From NCBI RefSeq assembly GCF_009664365.1, contig NZ_CP044310.1, positions 2,677,001 to 2,741,000 of the forward strand: a stretch of DNA of 64,000 bases. The letters are read 5' to 3'. The notes under the pieces were generated by a model. That model was not told the DNA's origin, searched no databases, and was given only the letters and a program-made list of their open reading frames with translations. This DNA is from Paenibacillus xylanilyticus. GTDB lineage: Bacteria > Bacillota > Bacilli > Paenibacillales > Paenibacillaceae. Every line of letters starts with the position of its first letter. The first letter of the stretch is position 1. A program made the translations under genes and the position numbers. Below, piece by piece: positions 54,654-61,764 of the stretch.

Positions 54654-56338
54654 GCCAATCCTCCGGTCCGTTGTCCCACTGGCTACAGAATCAGTCACTG
54701 GTTCGATTCAGCTCGGGTACGACTGAACTGGAACAGGTGGCCTACTCCAATACCGTTGTTACACCATGGGTTGGACCCAAGCTTGAAGTGAGAAAAGAAG
54801 CCAATGTCACTGTTGCTGCATTGGGACAGTCGCTAACTTACCAGATTGAGATTACGAATACCGGTAATCGAACCGCCATCGTGTACGTAGTAGATCCGCT
54901 CTCGGAAGATACTTCACTGCTTCCGAATAGTGTACTTTGTGATGGCATTCCATTACCCGGTGCATCACCTCAGCTTGGGCTACCTCCTGCAGAGGTTAAG
55001 CCGGGAGCTACACTGCGTTACCACTTTCAAGTTGCCATCGTGCGATTACCTCCTACACTGAAGCTGCTCAATCAGGCGCAGGTAAACTATGAGTTTCTAA
55101 CACCGGAAGGCAGGACGGTTACAGGCCGAGAACTTTCCAATACGGTTGAGGTCACTCTGGCCTCATCCCGTTTGGTGGTATCCCTTCAGACGGATCATAT
55201 CCAGACCTTTTCAGGGGATATTGTTTTGTACAGTGTTATTGTTAGCAATCCGGGATTTCTGACAGCTGCAGGTGCCAAGGTGACCATCGCTTTGGTTCCT
55301 GGCCTTGGGTTTATTCCGGGAAGTGTTGTAATCAATGGAATGTTTGCCCCCCAGATGACACCGGATTCCGGAATAGAGATCGGTGACATTGAGCCGGGAA
55401 ATACGGTTACCATTCAATATCGGGTACAGGTTGTTTCGGTAAGAGATGCAGAAAGCATTCCAAGTCAGGCGGTGCTGGAGTATACTTCTGCTGGCAAGCA
55501 GGAGATCGTGTATTCCAACGAAGTTACACTTGAGGTCATTCAGCCTTTGATTTCAATCCAAAAGAGGGTCCATCCAGTAGTCGCCGCAGTCGATGACATC
55601 ATACGATATGACATTACCATAGCGAATGAAAGCAATTATGCGGTGGATGCCAAGGTATCAGATTCATTGCCAGCCGGTATGACTTTTGTGGAGGGGAGCC
55701 TTAGCTGGAATGGAGTGAAGCGGCCCGGGGCCAATCCGGTCAAAGGCATTAGCCTGGGAACATTGACTGCAAGGTCTGTCATTAACCTTCAATTTGAAGC
55801 CCAAATTAATGAACACGGGGCCGCAATGCCTGAATCATTCGAGTTGGTTAACCAAGCGCGTCTCTTGTATACGTATCGATTGCCTGATTCACGAACGGTG
55901 CAGCGCATGGCCGCTTCCAACGAAGCAACAGTCTATCTGAAGAGCCCAATGATTAAGGTTCACGTTGAAGTAAACCCCAATTTAGTCGAGCAGGGAGGTT
56001 CTGTTATTTTTCAGGTCCGCGTCGAGAATACAGGCTCTCTGTCTGCTCGTGTACAGTTGACAGGCGTTCTTCCACCGGGAGCCAAATGGCGCGGTCAAGC
56101 GGAGGGTCAAGTTCAATGGAACATACCCGAATACTCTTCGCCAAGGTATCTGCATCTGGGAGAGCTGGCCCCGGGTGCGGAGAAAAACATCTCTTATGTA
56201 GCGCAGCTATCGCCAGAGGAGACGGGAACGCTGAATGGTTTCCTGACGGCCCTGTATACCTATGAACTGAACGGACAGAGAAGAAGCGGGGAAGCGCGAT
56301 CGAACGAGTACACGATTGTGATCGAGTACCGTGATGAA
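48990..56338 (+). repeat. Array of 19 DUF11 repeats in two alternating types
   Basis: Units begin near 48990, 49390, 49780, 50157, 50545, 50923, 51312, 51688, 52077, 52453, 52844, 53221, 53607, 53984, 54380, 54781, 55172, 55549 and 55951. Longer (A) units contain PDGRxLTGxxxSN near their end; shorter (B) units contain STVSFTSGxFS and SNxVxTP. The A/B alternation continues in register across the break between the two genes. Confidence 0.85.
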
Positions 56339-56341
56339 TAA
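54650..56341 (+). CDS. DUF11-repeat protein, second part (continuation of the preceding gene)
   Basis: A 563-residue protein starting MSQSSGPLSHWLQNQSLVRF. Its first 40 residues are the missing C-terminal half of the repeat cut short in the preceding gene (LQNQSLVRFSSG and YSNTVVTP match sibling B repeats). Three more complete repeats and a final divergent one follow. The ATG overlaps the upstream stop (ATGA), and AGAGG lies 10 nt before it, so re-initiation by translational coupling is plausible. A -1 frameshift at this place would give a single fusion. No anchor, signal peptide or membrane helix is present. Repeats here are less alike than those in the first part. Confidence 0.75.
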   Translation: MSQSSGPLSHWLQNQSLVRFSSGTTELEQVAYSNTVVTPWVGPKLEVRKEANVTVAALGQSLTYQIEITNTGNRTAIVYVVDPLSEDTSLLPNSVLCDGIPLPGASPQLGLPPAEVKPGATLRYHFQVAIVRLPPTLKLLNQAQVNYEFLTPEGRTVTGRELSNTVEVTLASSRLVVSLQTDHIQTFSGDIVLYSVIVSNPGFLTAAGAKVTIALVPGLGFIPGSVVINGMFAPQMTPDSGIEIGDIEPGNTVTIQYRVQVVSVRDAESIPSQAVLEYTSAGKQEIVYSNEVTLEVIQPLISIQKRVHPVVAAVDDIIRYDITIANESNYAVDAKVSDSLPAGMTFVEGSLSWNGVKRPGANPVKGISLGTLTARSVINLQFEAQINEHGAAMPESFELVNQARLLYTYRLPDSRTVQRMAASNEATVYLKSPMIKVHVEVNPNLVEQGGSVIFQVRVENTGSLSARVQLTGVLPPGAKWRGQAEGQVQWNIPEYSSPRYLHLGELAPGAEKNISYVAQLSPEETGTLNGFLTALYTYELNGQRRSGEARSNEYTIVIEYRDE

Positions 56342-56497
56342 CGTCGATCAACATACAGTGATGAATTGGGAAATTTGCTCCAAATGACTTCCATGACATT
56401 ACACGAACGCAAATGAATGGTATACTAATTGAATATGCCCTCGGCAAACAACCCGTGGAATCGGGACGTCGGATTAGCTGTAGAGGAGGCCTCCACA

Positions 56498-56755
56498 TTG
56501 GCAAAAGCAAAAGTTGCAAAAAGACCTACCCGGGATGAATTTGAGCTGGAAGAGCTGGGGAATCAATTGGTTGAAGCGTATCATGAGCGTTCGGAAGTGC
56601 TGTTGACGGTTTGGGGGAAAGAAGAGCAGGTGCAAGGGGTAATTGTGAAGCTGGATTCCCGTACTCGGCTGGTACATGTAGAGCACACCGAAGAGGAGTT
56701 CATGGCAAAAGTACCTTTTCTCGATATCATGCGGGTGGAATCTCCCCGTTATTAA
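56498..56755 (+). CDS. YolD-like family protein
   Basis: An 85-residue small beta-rich protein. LLTVWGKEEQVQGVIVKLD and VPFLDIMRVE fit the YolD-like pattern (a compact barrel ending in a dI.rI/V motif). YolD-like proteins often sit beside Y-family DNA polymerases, but none is here and the role is unknown. The start is TTG 56498, 8 nt after GAGGAGG, giving MAKAKVAKRPTRDEF. The ATG at 56435 has no ribosome site. A TATACT -10 box is at 56421-56426. Confidence 0.65.
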   Translation: MAKAKVAKRPTRDEFELEELGNQLVEAYHERSEVLLTVWGKEEQVQGVIVKLDSRTRLVHVEHTEEEFMAKVPFLDIMRVESPRY

Positions 56756-56847
56756 GAAGTGCAATTTTAAATAATAGGGCATTCGCCCGGTCAAACCCGT
56801 TCTTCCTGCATAAGATATCCCATACCTGTTGCAGAGGAGGTACGTCA

Positions 56848-56967
56848 ATGAGCGAAGTATTAGGTGGAGAAACAAGAGGCTACGGATACGGAGGTTTCAC
56901 TTCTGTAGGTGCCATTCTGGTTCTGTTCATCCTGTTGGTTATCATCTCCAAAGCGTTCTTGGTATAA
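56848..56967 (+). CDS. YjcZ-family sporulation micropeptide
   Basis: A 39-residue peptide with the YjcZ-type core GYGYGGFTSVGAILVLFILL: a Gly/Tyr-rich lead into one membrane helix. Members are small membrane proteins found in spore formers and linked to sporulation. AGAGGAGG lies about 8 nt before the ATG. A strong terminator follows within 30 nt. Confidence 0.85.
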   Translation: MSEVLGGETRGYGYGGFTSVGAILVLFILLVIISKAFLV

Positions 56968-56992
56968 TTCATTTCTCCAAATGAATGAAGAG

Positions 56993-57020
56993 AGCTCTGC
57001 CATTCCGGCAGAGCTTTCTT
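56993..57020 (+). terminator. Intrinsic terminator after the YjcZ peptide
   Basis: A perfect 9-bp stem (56993-57001 with 57007-57015) and TTCTTTT. Confidence 0.85.
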
Positions 57021-57157
57021 TTATTCTGCTTCGCTGCACATCTCATATGAAGAACATAAATTCATTCTTAGCTGATTAGGTAGATAATCCATGTCAGTCC
57101 AACGTTCATTATGATAGAATAGGACCATTCCTAGAGAAAGCATGAGGTGTGTCGAGC

Positions 57158-57661
57158 ATGAGTAAAGAGCTAACACAAGCATTGAACCAACAGATGAACT
57201 TTGAATTTTATTCTGCCCATGTATACCTGGCGATGGCAGCATACTGTTCCAGTGAAAGTCTGGACGGCTTCGCGAATTTCTTCATTGTACAAGCTGAAGA
57301 AGAACGATTCCATGGCATGAAAATATACAAGTTCCTGAATGATCGCGGACAACGCGCGACGCTGGAGGCTTTGCCAGAACCGAAAAATGAGTATACTTCC
57401 ATGCTGGATGTGTTCGAGCACGGATACGCACATGAACAGCAAAACACCAAAAAATTCTACAATCTGGCTGACCTTGCCTTGAATGAACGCGAGCATGCCA
57501 CAATGTATTTCCTGAAATGGTTCATTGATGAGCAGGTAGAGGAAGAAGCGTTGTTTGACAGCATCATTCAGAAGCTGCGCCGAATTGAAAAAGACAGCAA
57601 TGCCTTCTACATGCTTGACGCTGAGTTCGGTAAACGTTCATTCACCGCTCCTGCGGAGTGA
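57158..57661 (+). CDS. Ferritin (non-haem iron storage)
   Basis: A 167-residue FtnA-type ferritin: a four-helix bundle with the ferroxidase-site residues Glu16 (NFEFYSAHVYLAMA), QAEEERFHGMK (Glu, Glu and His ligands) and the helix C/D acidic residues (EREHATMYFLKWFIDEQVEEE). It oxidises Fe2+ and stores it as a mineral in a 24-subunit shell. ATG 57158 is 8 nt after GAGGTG; GTG 57149 overlaps that site. Its original terminator is now interrupted by the IS element downstream. Confidence 0.93.
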   Translation: MSKELTQALNQQMNFEFYSAHVYLAMAAYCSSESLDGFANFFIVQAEEERFHGMKIYKFLNDRGQRATLEALPEPKNEYTSMLDVFEHGYAHEQQNTKKFYNLADLALNEREHATMYFLKWFIDEQVEEEALFDSIIQKLRRIEKDSNAFYMLDAEFGKRSFTAPAE

Positions 57662-57736
57662 TTGCGAGTGCAAATTAATCATACGTATTCCATGTTCATG
57701 GAGTATACCGTTCTACATATGAAAAGTCTGCCTTCG

Positions 57737-57761
57737 TGGTATTATCCCCTTTTAGTAGACA
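57737..57761 (+). repeat. IS left terminal inverted repeat
   Basis: TGGTATTATCCCC with the shared AGTAGACA core; pairs with 59002-59026. Confidence 0.75.
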
Positions 57762-57819
57762 TGAGAAAAAAGACATCTGTTAAGATGAACTTAATCATGT
57801 AAACGAAGGGGATTTTTTC

Positions 57820-58120
57820 ATGGCTAAAAAAGGTCAAACATTCCGGCGGTACTCTTTGGATTTGAAATTGGAGGCAGTTCGGCTGGTCAACGAAGAACAT
57901 ATGAGTATACGTGAAGTAGCGACACGTTTAGATATTCAAAAATAAATCTCAGGTACAAGTGTGGGCAGCCAAAGTGAAACAAGGAATGAGTCTAGAATCT
58001 GCTACACCCAAACGGGGACGCCTTAGAACCAAGTTTTCCAGTATGGAAGAAGAGATGGCGTACTTGCGGGCGGAGATTGAATATTTAAAAAAGCAGTATC
58101 CAAATCTACACAAGGAGTGA
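57820..58120 (+). pseudogene. IS3-family orfA (HTH protein), frameshifted
   Basis: From ATG 57820 the frame encodes a helix-turn-helix start (FRRYSLDLKLEAVRLVNEEH; SIREVATRLDIQ) and hits TAA at 57943. Shifting one base in the CAAAAAT run (57937-57943) restores the family sequence NKSQVQVWAAKVKQGMSLES and a leucine-zipper-like tail EEEMAYLRAEIEYLKKQ to a stop at 58118-58120. One extra A therefore truncates OrfA at 41 of about 99 residues. The element may no longer move by itself. A sequencing slip in the A run is the other explanation. Confidence 0.8.
58087..58093 (+). promoter_or_regulatory. Programmed -1 frameshift heptamer A AAA AAG
   Basis: In the orfA frame the codons read TTA AAA AAG, the classic A6G slippery site of IS3-family elements. 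A -1 slip joins OrfA to OrfB to make the transposase. Confidence 0.75.
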
Positions 58121-58983
58121 CGAGTAAAGCGGCCAGATTTCAAATCATTGAGGACCTACGAGCACGCCACGGTCTGGTTTGGCTCTTGAAGTTAGCTGCG
58201 GTTTCCCGCTCGGGTTATTATAAGTGGAGAAAAAGCATAGCAGCAGCAAAAGAGCGTAGACACAAGGAAATTGAACTAGAATCCCATTTGCTTGCCATTC
58301 ATCGCGTGCATCCTTACTTTGGCTATCTTCGAATGACCGTGGCTTTACGACGGGAAGGCCTTCGAGTCAACCACAAAAAGGTGTACCGATTAATGAAACA
58401 ATTAGGCATCTGTTCTGTCATTCGAAAAAAACGTAGATTCTTTGGGAAACAAGCCTCTGTGGTGAACCCGAATCGGCTGGAGCGTCAGTTTCAGGCGGAT
58501 ACACCACGAACGAAGCTGGTTACGGACATTACCTATATTCGTGCTGGAGAACACTTTGTTTATCTCTCTGTTATTCAGGATTTATACAATAACGAAATTG
58601 TAGCGTGGCATCTTTCTGAAGGAAATGATCTCGCTTTAGTTCATGACACGCTGGATAGACTCCGTCAGCACGTGGATCTGAGTGGCGTAATCCTACACTC
58701 AGATCAAGGATTTCAATATACGTCGAAGCCATTTAACCGTAAACTAAACCAGCTCGGCATGCTAGGCAGTCACTCCAGGCGTGGAAATTGCTTAGATAAT
58801 GCCTGTATCGAATCTTTTTTCTCTCATTTGAAGACGGAGAAAATTTATTTGAATAAGGCAGCAAACAAAGCAGAGGTTGAACAGCAAGTGAGTGAATACA
58901 TACTGTTTTACAACCAAAACCGATTTCAGAAAAAACTAAACGACCGCTCCCCGGTAGAATACCGGGAAACGGCCGCAGCTTAA
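58117..58983 (+). CDS. IS3-family transposase OrfB (DDE integrase domain)
   Basis: The open frame from the GTG at 58117 gives 288 residues, including an HTH_21-type segment (YFGYLRMTVALRREG) and an rve/DDE core: Asp in KLVTDITYI, Asp in ILHSDQGFQYTS and Glu in NACIESFFSHLKTE. All three catalytic acids are present and the frame is intact. In IS3 elements it is normally made as an OrfAB fusion via the A6G heptamer; the orfA frameshift would block that. It overlaps the end of orfA by 4 nt. Confidence 0.93.
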   Translation: MTSKAARFQIIEDLRARHGLVWLLKLAAVSRSGYYKWRKSIAAAKERRHKEIELESHLLAIHRVHPYFGYLRMTVALRREGLRVNHKKVYRLMKQLGICSVIRKKRRFFGKQASVVNPNRLERQFQADTPRTKLVTDITYIRAGEHFVYLSVIQDLYNNEIVAWHLSEGNDLALVHDTLDRLRQHVDLSGVILHSDQGFQYTSKPFNRKLNQLGMLGSHSRRGNCLDNACIESFFSHLKTEKIYLNKAANKAEVEQQVSEYILFYNQNRFQKKLNDRSPVEYRETAAA

Positions 58984-59001
58984 ATCTTGTCTTTTTTGTA
59001 C

Positions 59002-59026
59002 TGTCTACTTGACAGGGTTATGACCA
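59002..59026 (-). repeat. IS right terminal inverted repeat
   Basis: TGTCTACTTGACAGGG running to TGACCA; the reverse complement matches 57737-57761. Confidence 0.75.
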
Positions 59027-59043
59027 TCGTGCAGGCTTTTTTG

Positions 59044-59340
59044 CTGTGATTTTTTAGAACTAATTGATCAAAGAAGGAACAACTTCTACCCGGAATCTAT
59101 CAGATCATTCAAAATAGGTTAATGAAACATATGTCAAAAAAGATCTATCCTGACGGGCATGATTTTGCACTGCAAATCTATCAATTTCGTTTTATTTCCT
59201 TGGCTAATCTGACAAAAGTGTAACTCGAACGTAGCATTTGAAGCGAGAATGAGGCATGTCCTTTTTGTTAGTATTAGGATTATCGCCAAGGGATGCAATG
59301 AGAGATTCGAAGACACCCGGGGAAATACGAGACACAAGGG
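59044..59340. other. Intergenic stretch between IS and deacetylase gene
   Basis: About 300 bases with no supported gene; antisense and plus-strand open frames lack ribosome sites. It should contain the deacetylase promoter, but no convincing sigma-A or ECF-type pair was found by eye. Confidence 0.4.
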
Positions 59341-59352
59341 AGATTTATATTT

Positions 59353-60093
59353 ATGCTACATATTCGCAAGTCATTTATTGCTGCACTCGCCATCTTACTT
59401 ATGATTCCACTCCTGCTGCCTCAGTCAGTATCCGCGAAGCCAAGTGCTTCAAGCTCTACTGGAGCAAAAGCGAATGCGAAGATCATATATCTTACGTTCG
59501 ATGATGGGCCTACAGCCCATACTGGACAACTGCTGGATATCTTGGATCAGTATCATGCCAAAGCGACATTCTTTATGCTAGGACCGGAAATGAAGCAATA
59601 TCAAAAAGCAACGAAACGTATAGTTGCGGATGGGCATGGCTTGGGACTTCATGGTGTGACACACGTTCCCAGCAAGTTTTATCAATCGGCATATAGCGGC
59701 TTAAAGGAAATGCAGCAGGCCAATATGACGCTGAACCAAGTGGCTGGAGTGAAAACAAGTCTGGTTCGTACACCTTATGGCAGTAAGCCATATCTCAAAT
59801 CATCTTACCGTAAAGTACTGCTTTCTCAGGGTGGATTCCACCTCTGGGATTGGAATGTGGACTCTGAGGATTGGAAATACAAGAAAGATCACCAAAAGGT
59901 CTACAACAGTGTAATGAAACAGATCCACACGGTCCAAAAGAGCGGTACAACACCGGTTGTACTCATGCATGATCAGGAAGCGACGTTAAAAGTACTTCCG
60001 CAATTGTTGAAAACATTGAAAGCAGAAGGATACCAGTTCAAAGTATTGACCAAAAAAGTACAGCCGGTTAACTTCTGGAACGATAAACGTTAA
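59353..60093 (+). CDS. Exported polysaccharide deacetylase (NodB/CE4)
   Basis: A 246-residue protein with an N-terminal signal peptide (about 1-28, ending VSA-KP) and a CE4 domain. The catalytic motifs are TFDDGPTAHT (Asp base and metal Asp), HGVTHVP (HxxxH-type metal ligands), RTPYGSKP, WDWNVDSEDW and VVLMHD. It would deacetylate N-acetylglucosamine or N-acetylmuramic acid in peptidoglycan or another wall polymer outside the cell. AAGGGAGA lies about 11 nt before the ATG. It resembles B. subtilis PdaA/YheN-type enzymes, but the exact substrate is undecided. Confidence 0.88.
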   Translation: MLHIRKSFIAALAILLMIPLLLPQSVSAKPSASSSTGAKANAKIIYLTFDDGPTAHTGQLLDILDQYHAKATFFMLGPEMKQYQKATKRIVADGHGLGLHGVTHVPSKFYQSAYSGLKEMQQANMTLNQVAGVKTSLVRTPYGSKPYLKSSYRKVLLSQGGFHLWDWNVDSEDWKYKKDHQKVYNSVMKQIHTVQKSGTTPVVLMHDQEATLKVLPQLLKTLKAEGYQFKVLTKKVQPVNFWNDKR

Positions 60094-60166
60094 TCTAGTT
60101 ACACTTTATGTAACTTGTAATGAAACTTAATTCACTGGAAATAAAGACATCAAGGAGGCTATCATC

Positions 60167-61078
60167 ATGAAAAAGCAAAAACGTTGGGTCATCATTCCTG
60201 TTACCACTGCTGTGTTACTGGCGCTAGCAGGTTGTGGAGGGCAGGATAACAATACGTCAGAGGCAAGCAATACGCCTACCTCGACTTCAGGAGAGCAAAC
60301 TCAATCCGGGAGCGGTGGGGCTGATTTTTCGAACACTTCCGAAGGAAGCAATGAGGCAGCAGGCGCGGCCAATAATGAAAATAGCTCAGGGGGTACCACC
60401 AGTACTTCTGGGGGTGAAACAACCGGAACACAAGGGCAGTCTAACATGAACGATGTCCTTCAGGAAATTCGCAGCCAGCTCAAGATGAAGGATGCTGTTC
60501 TGCCGACTTCATTCGCCCTGGATAAAGGTAAACATCTGGCAGCTGCCCTTCCTGTCAATTCGTCAGATGCTTTCAAAGTGAATTTCTATTCCGTAGATCA
60601 ATCTATTCCCGTCAATGATGCTTCATTGACGTCTTCCAACAACGCCCCAGACGTGCTCGCATCCTATGAAGTGAAAACCTATAAGGACCCGGATAGTTCA
60701 GGGATTTTCCCGGATACGGATCTGGACAACATTCCCGATGACATGTCAGTTGATCTGGGACATGGAATCAAAGGCATGGCCGAAGGAGCCGCAGGGAGCC
60801 AGTATCTAACCTGGAAGGAAGGCAGATGGACGCTGCAGATCCGATCGGTTTCCGAAGATAAGATGAACAATCCGGGAATTGCCAAGAAAATGGTCGAGTA
60901 CCTGGAATCACATACCCTACCTGCTCCTAAGGATAAAGGCTTCGTAAACGTAGAATATCCGAGTGGCGGGAAAACAGTGAATGTCACGATCTCATGGCAG
61001 GAAGGCAAGCAGATCCATCAGCTGCAAACGAACCAGGTGCCGAATGAAGCATTAGGTATGGTTGCGTCGGTCAAATAA
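60167..61078 (+). CDS. Lipoprotein of unknown function with Ser/Thr/Gly-rich linker
   Basis: A 303-residue predicted lipoprotein with signal peptide and lipobox LAGC (Cys at about 23). About 75 residues of Asn/Ser/Thr/Gly-rich spacer come next, presumably spanning the wall. A folded domain of about 210 residues follows, with MNDVLQEIRSQLKMKDAVLPTSF at its start and WKEGRWTLQIRSV in the middle. The domain is not one I can name. AAGGAGG lies about 10 nt before the ATG. It follows the deacetylase by 73 nt and may share its transcript. Ends at a bidirectional hairpin. Confidence 0.75.
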   Translation: MKKQKRWVIIPVTTAVLLALAGCGGQDNNTSEASNTPTSTSGEQTQSGSGGADFSNTSEGSNEAAGAANNENSSGGTTSTSGGETTGTQGQSNMNDVLQEIRSQLKMKDAVLPTSFALDKGKHLAAALPVNSSDAFKVNFYSVDQSIPVNDASLTSSNNAPDVLASYEVKTYKDPDSSGIFPDTDLDNIPDDMSVDLGHGIKGMAEGAAGSQYLTWKEGRWTLQIRSVSEDKMNNPGIAKKMVEYLESHTLPAPKDKGFVNVEYPSGGKTVNVTISWQEGKQIHQLQTNQVPNEALGMVASVK

Positions 61079-61091
61079 TATACGTAAATGA

Positions 61092-61131
61092 AATAGCTTG
61101 GCTGGGAGTGAAAGCTCCTGACCAAGCTATT
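61092..61131. terminator. Bidirectional terminator between the lipoprotein gene and the des operon
   Basis: A 10-bp outer stem (61092-61101 with 61122-61131) and an inner GGAG/CTCC stem; A-rich on one side and T-rich on the other. Confidence 0.82.
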
Positions 61132-61162
61132 ATTTGTGTCGTAATGGGTTGAAGCGGTACTT

Positions 61163-61762
61163 TCATTTGAACCAGCCCTTCTCCTTGGAACGGGTGATGG
61201 CTTCAATCCGATTGCTTGCATTTAATTTGTTCAAAATGATGGAGATATAGTTGCGGACGGTACCGGTTGTAATAAAGAGGTGTTTGGCAATTTCCTTCGT
61301 GTTCTTACCATCAGCCATGAGGCCGAGAACGGCATTCTCTCGCTCCGTAAGCGGATTTTCCTCTACATAGGCCTCGTCCACCAGATCAGGGGCGAAGATC
61401 CGGCGTCCGTTCATGACCTGGCGAATGGCTTCAGCCAATTCCTCGATCGGACTATCCTTTAACAGGTAACCTCTTACCCCACCTTTTAGTGCACGTTCGA
61501 AATACCCTGTGCGAGCAAAGGTCGTTAAGATAATAACCTTGCAGTTCATTCCTTTCAGTTCCTCTGCTGCTTCCAGACCACTTTTGATAGGCATTTCAAT
61601 ATCCATAAGGCATATATCCGGTGTATGCTCCTGGACGAGTTCAAGCGCCTCCTGCCCATTGCTTGCTCGGCCAACCACTTCCATGTCTTCTTCCAGATTA
61701 AGCAGGGAGGAGAGGGCACCCAGCATCATGCGTTGGTCTTCGGCGATGACGATTCTGATCAT
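61163..61762 (-). CDS. desR: Response regulator DesR (NarL/LuxR type)
   Basis: A 200-residue regulator. The receiver domain (IRIVIAEDQRMMLGAL) has its phospho-acceptor at Asp54 in CLMDIEMP and the conserved Lys in YLLKDSP. A LuxR-type helix-turn-helix follows (LTERENAVLGLMADGKNTKEIAKHL). Asp54 matches B. subtilis DesR. When phosphorylated by DesK in the cold, it would switch on the desaturase gene. ATG 61762 is preceded by AAGGAGG. It starts 2 nt after the desK stop. Confidence 0.92.
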   Translation of the reverse strand: MIRIVIAEDQRMMLGALSSLLNLEEDMEVVGRASNGQEALELVQEHTPDICLMDIEMPIKSGLEAAEELKGMNCKVIILTTFARTGYFERALKGGVRGYLLKDSPIEELAEAIRQVMNGRRIFAPDLVDEAYVEENPLTERENAVLGLMADGKNTKEIAKHLFITTGTVRNYISIILNKLNASNRIEAITRSKEKGWFK

Positions 61763-61764
61763 GT

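Larger units (their letters stand above)
57737..59026 (+). mobile_element. IS3-family insertion sequence, 1,290 bp
   Basis: The element has imperfect terminal inverted repeats starting TGGT and ending ACCA (about 17 of 25 matching, with further similarity inwards), and direct TCG copies on both sides (57734-57736 and 59027-59029), as expected for IS3-family target duplication. It carries orfA (now frameshifted) and an intact DDE orfB in the -1 frame, with an A6G slippery heptamer at 58087-58093. One copy is seen in the window. Confidence 0.9.
57725..59043 (+). terminator. Ferritin terminator split by an IS element
   Basis: The left stem arm AGTCTGC (57725-57731) and the right arm GCAGGCT plus six T residues (59031-59043) flank the insertion. 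Removing 57737-59026 and one TCG copy restores a 7-bp hairpin with loop CTTCGT and a U tail. Confidence 0.7.

Noticed and set aside
48990..56338. Regular direct repeats considered as CRISPR or satellite DNA
   Set aside because: The period is 378-390 bp, entirely in frame, and matches DUF11 protein repeats.
56401..56426. LexA (SOS) box upstream of the YolD-like gene
   Set aside because: Only the left half-site CGAAC is present; the matching right half is missing.
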